A program made the translations under genes and the position numbers. This document shows positions 1-5,147 of a stretch of 6,879 nt of DNA, piece by piece. The notes below the pieces were generated by a model. The model saw only the letters and a list, made by a program, of their open reading frames with translations. It was not told the DNA's origin and did not search any database. Position 1 is the first letter of the stretch. Each line of letters begins with the position of its first letter. This DNA comes from an uncultured Erysipelotrichaceae bacterium (GTDB lineage: Bacteria > Bacillota_I > Bacilli_A > Erysipelotrichales > Coprobacillaceae): assembly GCA_945981915.1 (NCBI GenBank), contig CAMFRJ010000061.1:1-6879 (forward strand), written 5' to 3'.

Positions 1-55
1 GCATACGAGATTCGCCTTAGTCTCGTGGGGGCTCGGAGATGTGTATAAGAGACAG
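1..55. other. Illumina Nextera i7 adapter (not genomic)
   Basis: The first 11 bases (GCATACGAGAT) are the inner end of the Illumina P7 sequence. Bases 12-19 (TCGCCTTA) match the Nextera i7 index N701 as I remember it. Bases 20-36 are the Nextera read-2 stretch, and bases 37-55 are the 19-bp Tn5 mosaic end (AGATGTGTATAAGAGACAG). The read-2 stretch has five Gs where the standard adapter has three, so there is a two-base homopolymer excess. The sequence is also much richer in G and C than what follows. It should be trimmed, and genomic sequence starts at 56. Confidence 0.98.
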
Positions 56-1146
56 TTATCAGGATCCAATAATACAAAACGTCTATTATTTTGATCACTT
101 ACATCAATACCGACACCAGATGAATTAATACCATTAACAGAAGTAGCGTAAGTTGTCACTTCACTAAAATCATTTGATATTTCTTCAATTTCTGATTTGA
201 CATAATCCAAGCTTATATATGGTTTATTGACGCTATCAGTGTCTTGTACAATATTATAAGGCATACCAATTTTCGTACCATTAATACTCAATGCGTTATT
301 ATTATCAACAGCTTCAATTTTATTAGAACTTCCTACAACTAAAGTTTGTTGAGTACCAGATGCACTACTAGAATTTACTTGTTTATAGTTTAATGCATAG
401 CTTACTTCGTCTGCATAATTATTTGTACCAAAATTTGAATAAGCATATAAATTGTTCGCTAAAACATTACCATTAGTATGTGCATTTAAATTCACATTAT
501 TAAAACCTACTAAATGGAAATTTCCGGCAACACCTAACATACGAGAACTATTATAAAATTTAGAGTCTAAAAAAGCGTTTTTCTTGCTATTATTTTCTAG
601 TCTATAATTTCCATATTTTATTATAGCATCCTTTATTATTACATCTTTGACATCATTAGCTGATGGATTAAATTTGTATTGTCCTTCAGCTCCAAAAATA
701 ATATCTAAAGAGAGTTGTAAATTTAATTTGTAACTTGCATCTGTAATAGATTGAACCATATCAAGTGCATCTTGATTGAAAACAACAGTTGCCATATTAT
801 CAGCAGTCTTTGATACTGAAGCACTAACTGTTGTCCCATTAATAGATGAACTAGACATAGTAACCCCACTAATAGTTACATTTTCAGGCACACCTAAAGT
901 AAAAGATGTTTTATCTTTTTCTGTGACATCTTTTTCAATAGCTAGTGTCAATTTATTAACACTACCTTTATTAACTTCAACTGAGCCATTGTTTTCCCCT
1001 TCTATTGTAGCGCTAGTAATACTTCTTGATAAATCATCATTAACTTCAGCGCTAGCAATGTAATCATTGATTGCGATAGCAGAAAAGAACATTGCTATAA
1101 CGACAACCACCTTCAATAATCTACTTGTCACTGTTTTTAACTTCAT
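56..1146 (-). CDS. Secreted surface protein, choice-of-anchor A-like adhesin (3' end missing)
   Basis: 363 codons are visible before the frame runs into the adapter, so the C-terminus and any cell-wall anchor are lost. The ATG at 1146 is preceded by AAGGAGGGG (1152-1160). Residues 1-33 form a signal peptide: a basic start (MKLKTVTSRLLK), a hydrophobic core (VVVVIAMFFSAIAI) and a likely cut after ASA (31-33). Residues 34-155 are Ser/Thr/Asn-rich and look like a beta-sandwich; I cannot name that domain. Residues 205-245 (GVAGNFHLVGFNNVNLNAHT, then NGNVLANNLYAYSNFGT) resemble the start of the choice-of-anchor A / putative adhesive domain, whose hallmark is a GNFH..aF...HTNGN pattern. This domain occurs on Gram-positive surface proteins with varied anchors. 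Residues 290-363 may continue it. The family call is from memory of the motif and is moderate; export is well supported. Likely role: surface attachment. Confidence 0.7.
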
Positions 1147-1204
1147 AACAGCCCCTCCTTTTTTATTTTATATATAAAATTACATACTCTTATTATTCAC
1201 AGTC

Positions 1205-1213
1205 ATTGTATCA
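1205..1213 (-). promoter_or_regulatory. Extended -10 promoter of the surface protein gene
   Basis: On the minus strand this reads TGATACAAT: a TG dinucleotide, one base, then the -10 hexamer TACAAT (1205-1210). No good -35 hexamer lies at the usual distance, which fits an extended -10 promoter. Transcription would start near 1198, giving a leader of about 52 nt before the ATG at 1146. This is a prediction from consensus only. Confidence 0.5.
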
Positions 1214-1336
1214 TGGATAAGTCATTTTTCAGTCACAAAGTTAAGAAAACATTAAAATCCAATTTTTTGACCATGATATTCATCAATTAAAATGAACCAT
1301 GTTCTATATATATACACTAAATTGTTAAAAAATGCC

Positions 1337-1362
1337 AAAAAAAAGGAATCCTATGGATTCCT
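1337..1362 (-). terminator. Intrinsic terminator of ptsH
   Basis: On the minus strand an 8-bp perfect stem (AGGAATCC / GGATTCCT, 1344-1362) with a 3-nt loop is followed directly by eight Ts (1337-1344 read as complement, the first T being part of the stem). It lies 11 bp past the ptsH stop codon. It separates ptsH from the surface protein gene downstream on the same strand, so ptsH appears to be transcribed alone. Confidence 0.9.
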
Positions 1363-1373
1363 ACAGTGCTTTA

Positions 1374-1643
1374 TTATTCAGCAACTTTTTGTTCTTTAAT
1401 TACTTTAGCAATTGAAGCAATTACATCTTCTTCGTCATCACCTTCAGCTACGATAGTAACTGTAGCTTTAGTAGGAACACCTAAAGACATAACTCCCATG
1501 ATTGATTTTAAGTTTACTTCTTTATCATTATAAACTAATTTAATATTGCTAGTGAATTTGCTAGCTTGATTTACTAAGATAGTAGCTGGTCTTGCATGTA
1601 ATCCTACTGGATCAGATACTACGAAAGATAATTCTTTTGCCAT
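1374..1643 (-). CDS. ptsH: Phosphocarrier protein HPr of the sugar phosphotransferase system
   Basis: An 89-residue protein of the usual HPr length (85-90). Cytoplasmic HPr takes phosphate from enzyme I on its active-site histidine and passes it to sugar-specific EIIA proteins. Here that histidine is His16, in VGLHARPAT. The regulatory serine is Ser47, in NLKSIMGVMSLG, the site used by HPr kinase in Firmicutes; HPr phosphorylated on this serine is the co-effector of CcpA. Both sites are intact and both match Bacillus subtilis HPr closely. The ATG at 1643 has AAGGAGGAG seven bases upstream (1651-1659). The gene has its own promoter and terminator, and no ptsI (enzyme I) lies beside it, unlike the ptsHI operon of Bacillus. 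A cre-like site lies upstream, so CcpA control is likely. Confidence 0.97.
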   Translation of the reverse strand: MAKELSFVVSDPVGLHARPATILVNQASKFTSNIKLVYNDKEVNLKSIMGVMSLGVPTKATVTIVAEGDDEEDVIASIAKVIKEQKVAE

Positions 1644-1677
1644 TATATGACTCCTCCTTAAAAATTTCTATACCATG

Positions 1678-1686
1678 ATTATAGCA
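1678..1686 (-). promoter_or_regulatory. Extended -10 promoter of ptsH
   Basis: On the minus strand this reads TGCTATAAT: a consensus TATAAT (1678-1683) with the TGN extension. No clear -35 is present at 17 bp. Transcription would start near 1671, giving a leader of about 28 nt that holds the AAGGAGGAG ribosome binding site. Confidence 0.7.
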
Positions 1687-1723
1687 TCTTATCCAATTGA
1701 TTTCTACAACAATTTGAAAAAAA

Positions 1724-1737
1724 ATAAAGCGTTTACA
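1724..1737 (-). promoter_or_regulatory. Putative cre (CcpA operator) upstream of ptsH
   Basis: The minus strand reads TGTAAACGCTTTAT. Against the Bacillus cre consensus TGWAARCGYTWNCW it matches 13 of 14 positions, with A in place of C at position 13. Its centre is near -60 from the predicted ptsH start site. In Bacillus, cre sites at about that distance (for example ackA) mediate CcpA activation, whereas repression usually uses sites over or below the promoter. Since Ser-phosphorylated HPr is the CcpA partner, this would be a feedback loop. The match is by eye, and no CcpA gene is in the window. Confidence 0.6.
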
Positions 1738-1747
1738 TTATCTATGA

Positions 1748-1778
1748 TGAGTAAATGAAAATTATATTCATAGACTCA
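1748..1778. repeat. Imperfect inverted repeat after the nucleoid protein gene
   Basis: Two 12-base arms (TGAGTAAATGAA and TTCATAGACTCA) flank a 7-base centre. They pair as 5 + 5 bp with a two-base internal mismatch. It begins about 14 bp past the stop codon of the nucleoid-associated protein gene. On the minus strand no run of Ts follows, so it is a poor intrinsic terminator. It may be a weak transcription stop or a 3'-end stabilising hairpin. Confidence 0.35.
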
Positions 1779-1791
1779 ACATTTTTAGTTT

Positions 1792-2796
1792 TTATTTTAT
1801 TTTAATTTCTTTAATATTGCTTAATGTAATCGTCGTTAAACCTCTTTCATCAACAGATGTCATCATATTTTCTTTATTCAAATAATCTTCCACATTTAAT
1901 TCAATCGTACGATCATCATCTAAAACCAATTTACATCTTGACATTCTTTCTAATGAAATAGGAATATTAACGATTTCATCATCTTCTTGTATACCGAGAT
2001 CTCGCATGATCACTTCAACTTCTTCACTAGCATTATAATCTTTTTCGACAACCTTTTTAGCCACTTCCATAGGCTTGATAGGTTTATGATCCATCACCAG
2101 ATTGATCATTTCCTGTTTCACAACAGCTCCCGGATCTCCTTCAAAAACATTATATTCACTATCTACTTTTTTTACGACCTTATTGACAATACTTAACTTC
2201 TGTTTATCAGATAATTGAGGTTCTCCTTTAATATACTGTTCATTTAAATAATATCCTGGTTTGCCATCTATCATAAATCTTTTTTCAATAAGCGAAATTG
2301 TATTTTTATCGATATTGATCAAAATAGCTTCTTCAACATTCGTTGATTTTGGAGGCAAACATTGTTGACTAGAAAAACGAATTCTTCGTTTACCATCAAT
2401 TTCTTCTAAAATAGAGACTGGTGTTATTTTATAATTCAATTTAATGATCAACAACATCTTTTCTCCATTAACCTTACATTCAACAAACAAAAGATTTGCA
2501 TTTGGCATTTCTTCAACCAATCTTGCAATCGCAAAGATTTCTTGTGCAATAATACGAGAATGTTTCATAAACAATTCATCTTCTTTCATCATTTCTTTAG
2601 CAGCCACTAATAAATGATGTTCGCTCCCTGTCAACAATTCTTTGATTGATGTATTCTTTATACATTTTTCTATCTTCTTATCATAATATTCAGTCGTTCC
2701 CTCAACTAAGTCCACAAAAGAATCAGAGTAGATCACCTGATTATGTTCAATATCCAACATATGTATTAATATCTTATCAATTATTATTGTATTCAT
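1792..2796 (-). CDS. 37-kDa nucleoid-associated protein, NdpA/YejK family
   Basis: A 334-residue protein; E. coli YejK (NdpA) has 335. The opening (MNTIIIDKILIHMLDIEHNQ) and the following DSFVDL region align with YejK's start, and the family domain appears to cover nearly the whole chain. A central hydrophobic strand pair (LLFVECKVNGEKMLLIIKLN, about 102-121) and the GKPGYYLNEQYIKGEP segment (about 178-193) fit the family. Members are cytoplasmic and associate with the nucleoid; the precise role is not well defined, and in Gram-positives even less so. I choose the ATG at 2796 over an in-frame GTG at 2805 because the GTG lies inside the likely Shine-Dalgarno GGTGAT (2801-2806), which sits four bases before the ATG, exactly as for the two plus-strand genes that follow. 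It is transcribed away from the YaaA-family gene from a shared 65-bp gap. No clear terminator follows, so some read-through towards ptsH (148 bp away) is possible. Confidence 0.85.
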   Translation of the reverse strand: MNTIIIDKILIHMLDIEHNQVIYSDSFVDLVEGTTEYYDKKIEKCIKNTSIKELLTGSEHHLLVAAKEMMKEDELFMKHSRIIAQEIFAIARLVEEMPNANLLFVECKVNGEKMLLIIKLNYKITPVSILEEIDGKRRIRFSSQQCLPPKSTNVEEAILINIDKNTISLIEKRFMIDGKPGYYLNEQYIKGEPQLSDKQKLSIVNKVVKKVDSEYNVFEGDPGAVVKQEMINLVMDHKPIKPMEVAKKVVEKDYNASEEVEVIMRDLGIQEDDEIVNIPISLERMSRCKLVLDDDRTIELNVEDYLNKENMMTSVDERGLTTITLSNIKEIKIK

Positions 2797-2800
2797 TTCT

Positions 2801-2821
2801 ATCACCGCAATTAGTATATCA
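2801..2821 (-). promoter_or_regulatory. Promoter and Shine-Dalgarno of the nucleoid-associated protein gene
   Basis: The minus strand reads TGATATACT (extended -10; hexamer 2813-2818), then six bases, then GGTGAT (2801-2806), four bases and the ATG at 2796. The predicted start site, near 2806, falls on the first G of the Shine-Dalgarno, giving a leader of only about 10 nt. No -35 is evident. Confidence 0.6.
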
Positions 2822-2839
2822 TAATTTCATTTTTTTAGA

Positions 2840-2857
2840 TATAATGGAAATGGTGAT
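2840..2857 (+). promoter_or_regulatory. Promoter and Shine-Dalgarno of the YaaA-family gene
   Basis: A perfect -10 hexamer TATAAT (2840-2845) is followed after six bases by GGTGAT (2852-2857), four bases and the ATG at 2862. The predicted start site near 2852 coincides with the first G of the Shine-Dalgarno, so the leader would be about 10 nt. There is no TGN extension and no good -35. The GGTGAT fixes the start codon well inside a longer open frame that begins at 2646. Confidence 0.6.
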
Positions 2858-2861
2858 ATCA

Positions 2862-3587
2862 ATGAAAATTATAATTGCTGATGCAAAAACACTAAAAATA
2901 AATCATTATCCAATCAAAGGACAAAGTCCTTTGTTTAGCCAACAGGCTCATGTCCTTAGAGAGCAATTAAAAACATTATCTTCTAGGGAAATTCATGATC
3001 TGATGAAAGTATCATTCAAACAATCTGAGTTGATCTATGATTATTTTCAAAACAATTCATCATATCCAGCAATGTGTTTATATGATGGAGTTGTTTATAA
3101 ACAACTCCATCTTTCAAAATATCAAGATGATGAATTTCATTATTTAGAAAACTATCTCTTGATCAATTCCCCAATGTATGGATTATGTCGATATAATGAT
3201 TTGATCCAATTTCATCGCTTAGAGATGAAACATAAGCTCAATTCTTTATCTTTATATAAATATTGGCAAAACAGCATTGATAATTATTTAAAAGATGAAG
3301 ATTTTATTTTATCTTTAAGTACTAAAGAATATGAAAAAATGATTCATCATCCTCATCTTATCCAAGTTGATTTTATTGAAAAATCAGGTGAACAAATCAA
3401 AAGAACTGCTGTTTATCTCAAAAAAGCAAGAGGAAAGATGCTCAATCATATGATTTTACATCACATCACAACCTTAGATCAGATCAAACAAATTGTTGTT
3501 GATGATTATCATTATGAACCATCATATTCCACTGATAAAAAACTCGTTTTTGTAAGAAATGAAAAAATAAAATATACACATCTATAA
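2862..3587 (+). CDS. yaaA: YaaA family protein (peroxide stress response, UPF0246)
   Basis: A 241-residue protein, slightly shorter than E. coli YaaA (258). The ATG at 2862 is chosen because of GGTGAT four bases before it; the open frame extends further upstream, but over the divergent promoter region and the opposite-strand gene. Family landmarks in order: ADAKTL at 6-11 (E. coli PAKTL), YGLCRYNDLIQFHRLEM at 106-122 (YGVLRPLDLMQPYRLEM), YKYW at 132-135, STKEYEKMI at 153-161, the KKARG block at 187-191 and LVFVRNE at 228-234. In E. coli YaaA lowers free iron and protects DNA and protein under hydrogen peroxide; that role is carried over by family only. It departs from the usual motifs in two places: the RPLD block reads RYND and the usual KGDVY reads YDGVVY. 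The next gene starts 43 bp downstream with its own -10 and no terminator between, so partial co-transcription is possible. Confidence 0.85.
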   Translation: MKIIIADAKTLKINHYPIKGQSPLFSQQAHVLREQLKTLSSREIHDLMKVSFKQSELIYDYFQNNSSYPAMCLYDGVVYKQLHLSKYQDDEFHYLENYLLINSPMYGLCRYNDLIQFHRLEMKHKLNSLSLYKYWQNSIDNYLKDEDFILSLSTKEYEKMIHHPHLIQVDFIEKSGEQIKRTAVYLKKARGKMLNHMILHHITTLDQIKQIVVDDYHYEPSYSTDKKLVFVRNEKIKYTHL

Positions 3588-3605
3588 ATCATTCATTATT
3601 TGATG

Positions 3606-3626
3606 TATAATAGAACAAGAGGTGAT
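3606..3626 (+). promoter_or_regulatory. Promoter and Shine-Dalgarno of the gpsA-tagD fusion gene
   Basis: TATAAT (3606-3611) lies in the short gap after the YaaA-family gene. The ribosome binding site AAGAGGTGAT (3617-3626) is a strong match to the 16S rRNA 3' end and stands four bases before the ATG at 3631. It rules out an in-frame GTG at 3622, which lies inside it. The predicted start site is near 3618, so the leader is about 13 nt. No good -35 is seen. Confidence 0.6.
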
Positions 3627-3630
3627 TTCA

Positions 3631-5070
3631 ATGTCAAAAGTTGGTGTTTTAGGTGCAGGAACATGGGGTATCGCTGTTGCTAGAATTTTGTGTGCACATC
3701 ATGATGTGACTGTGTGGTCTGCTTTGCCTGATGAAATAGAATTTATCAAAGAACATCGTACTCATCCCAAATTAAAAGAAATTGTTATTCCTGAAAACAT
3801 GAAACTGACGACCGATCTTAAAGAAGCATGTGACGCTGAATATATCGTTTTGGGTGTTCCTTCTGTCTTTGTCAGAAGTACTGTGACAAATGCCAAAGAA
3901 TATATTCATGATCAGATTCTTATTGATCTAGCCAAAGGTATCGAATTAGATACTCTCTATACAATGTCTGAAATTATCAAAGATGTCTTAGGTAAACAGA
4001 CAAAACTTGTGGCATTATCAGGCCCAACACATGCAGAAGAAGTCGCAAGAGATATGCCATCAACAATCGTATCTGCATGTGATAATTTAGAAGTTGCTGA
4101 AAAAGTACAGAATTTATTTGTTGGTACCTGTATGAGGGTTTATACAAACATAGATGTCAGAGGTGTTGAACTTTGTGGTGCCTTAAAAAACATCATTGCT
4201 TTAGCTGCTGGTATTTCTAATGGATTAAATTTTGGTGACAATACCAGAGCCGCTATTATTACAAGAGGTTTGTCAGAAATCACAAGATTAGGTATGTCAA
4301 TGGGTTGTTTAGAACAGACATTCAATGGCTTAGCTGGTATTGGTGATCTTATTGTTACAGCAACAAGTATTCATAGTCGAAACTTTACTTGCGGAACTTA
4401 TATCGGTCAAGGATATCAACCAAAAGAAGCTATTGAAAAGGTTGGTATGGTTGTTGAAGGTATTAATGCATTGCCTGCAGCAATGCAACTAGCTAAAAGA
4501 AATAATGTTGAAATACCTATCATCAATGCTGTCAATGAAGTTGTCAATCATGGTGCCAATCCAAAACAAACAGTCAATGCATTAATGAATAGAGACAGAA
4601 AAACAGAACTCACAAGATCTATTTTAGATATCAATTATGAAAATAGTATTATTAAAAGTAAAAGAGGATTAGGTATGAGAAGAGTTATTACTTATGGAAC
4701 ATTTGATTTATTACACTATGGTCATATCAATTTACTAAAAAGAGCTAAAGCTCTCGGTGATTATTTAGTGGTTGCAGTATCTACAGATGAATTTGCTTCA
4801 CAAGAAAAACATAAAGAATGTTATTTTAATTATGAACAAAGAAAAGGTTTATTAGAATCAATTCGTTTTGTTGATTTAGTTATTCCTGAAGAAAACTGGG
4901 AACAAAAAGTCAATGATATTAAAGAATATCATATAGACACTTTCGTTATTGGTGAAGATTGGAAAGGAAAATTCGATTATTTAAGAAATGAAGGTATCGA
5001 AGTCATCTACTTACCAAGAACACCAGAAATATCATCAACACAAATCAAAGAAGATCTACATAAAGACTAG
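3631..5070 (+). CDS. gpsA-tagD: Fused glycerol-3-phosphate dehydrogenase [NAD(P)+] and glycerol-3-phosphate cytidylyltransferase
   Basis: A 479-residue two-enzyme protein. Residues 1 to about 340 are GpsA, which reduces dihydroxyacetone phosphate to sn-glycerol-3-phosphate. Visible motifs: the nucleotide-binding GAGTWG (8-13), SGPTHAEEV (130-138), the signature GALKNIIALAAG (183-194) with likely catalytic Lys186, DNTRAAIITRG (203-213) and GLAGIGDLIVTATSIHSRN (233-251). Residues 349-479 are a full-length TagD/TarD-type enzyme, which joins glycerol-3-phosphate to CTP to give CDP-glycerol. It has YGTFDLLHYGH with the HxGH motif (His362, His365), NWEQK (422-426), GEDWKGKFD (441-449) and RTPEISST (463-470). 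It is very close to B. subtilis TagD, which has 129 residues. The GpsA tail runs almost straight into the TagD methionine, with only about eight spare residues. The frame is open throughout. Both halves look catalytically intact. Likely role: CDP-glycerol supply for teichoic-acid-type polymers, plus glycerol-3-phosphate for lipids. Confidence 0.93.
   Translation: MSKVGVLGAGTWGIAVARILCAHHDVTVWSALPDEIEFIKEHRTHPKLKEIVIPENMKLTTDLKEACDAEYIVLGVPSVFVRSTVTNAKEYIHDQILIDLAKGIELDTLYTMSEIIKDVLGKQTKLVALSGPTHAEEVARDMPSTIVSACDNLEVAEKVQNLFVGTCMRVYTNIDVRGVELCGALKNIIALAAGISNGLNFGDNTRAAIITRGLSEITRLGMSMGCLEQTFNGLAGIGDLIVTATSIHSRNFTCGTYIGQGYQPKEAIEKVGMVVEGINALPAAMQLAKRNNVEIPIINAVNEVVNHGANPKQTVNALMNRDRKTELTRSILDINYENSIIKSKRGLGMRRVITYGTFDLLHYGHINLLKRAKALGDYLVVAVSTDEFASQEKHKECYFNYEQRKGLLESIRFVDLVIPEENWEQKVNDIKEYHIDTFVIGEDWKGKFDYLRNEGIEVIYLPRTPEISSTQIKEDLHKD
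4662..4677 (+). promoter_or_regulatory. Possible internal ribosome binding site and start for free TagD
   Basis: Inside the fusion gene, AAGAGGA (4662-4668) stands six bases before an in-frame ATG (4675, Met349). That ATG is exactly where separate TagD proteins begin (MRRVITYGTF here, MKKVITYGTF in B. subtilis). Initiation there would give a 131-residue cytidylyltransferase. The site may be active, or may be a relic of a former gene boundary. Confidence 0.45.
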
Positions 5071-5091
5071 GAAACTAGTCTTTATTTTTTT
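5061..5091 (+). terminator. Intrinsic terminator of the gpsA-tagD gene
   Basis: A 10-bp perfect stem (TAAAGACTAG / CTAGTCTTTA, 5061-5070 and 5075-5084) closed by a GAAA tetraloop, then seven Ts (5085-5091). The stop codon TAG (5068-5070) and the last two sense codons form the left arm, so the terminator overlaps the end of the coding sequence. Confidence 0.93.
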
Positions 5092-5093
5092 AA

Positions 5094-5118
5094 AGGAATA
5101 ACATAACATGTTATTCCT
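5094..5118 (-). terminator. Perfect hairpin between convergent genes, possible minus-strand terminator
   Basis: An 11-bp perfect inverted repeat (AGGAATAACAT / ATGTTATTCCT) with a 3-base loop, lying 30 bp past the stop of the NERD gene. On the minus strand it is followed by only TTT before a run of As, so the T-run is short. It sits between two convergent genes and may stop transcription from the right, but the classical U-tract is weak. Confidence 0.5.
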
Positions 5119-5147
5119 CATCAACAGATAATAATACAATTATATTC

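Noticed and set aside
1..55. Natural transposon end suggested by the mosaic-end sequence
   Set aside because: The index and P7 bases next to it show it is a library adapter, not a genomic Tn5 copy.
588..606. AAAAGCG-like run resembling a cre site inside the surface protein gene
   Set aside because: The TG start of the consensus is missing and the site lies within coding sequence far from any promoter; likely chance in AT-rich DNA.
776..1063. Plus-strand open frame of 95 codons inside the surface protein gene
   Set aside because: It lies antisense to a gene with signal peptide, ribosome binding site and domain-like sequence; no credible ribosome binding site of its own, and a low-complexity hydrophobic product typical of a shadow frame.
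1270..1305. Loose inverted repeat with CATG ends between ptsH and the surface protein gene
   Set aside because: Only short paired blocks (4 and 5 bp) with an asymmetric loop, and not placed at a promoter or gene end; not distinguishable from chance.
1987..2196. Plus-strand open frame of 69 codons
   Set aside because: It is antisense to the nucleoid-associated protein gene, and its Phe/His-rich product looks like reverse-strand translation of AT-rich coding DNA.
2646..2861. Upstream extension of the YaaA-family frame
   Set aside because: The extra 72 residues run antisense through the neighbouring gene and the divergent promoter, and show no family similarity; GGTGAT plus ATG at 2862 fits the family start.
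4140..4325. Minus-strand open frame of 61 codons inside the GpsA domain
   Set aside because: It is antisense to strongly conserved GpsA coding sequence, with no ribosome binding site or recognisable product.
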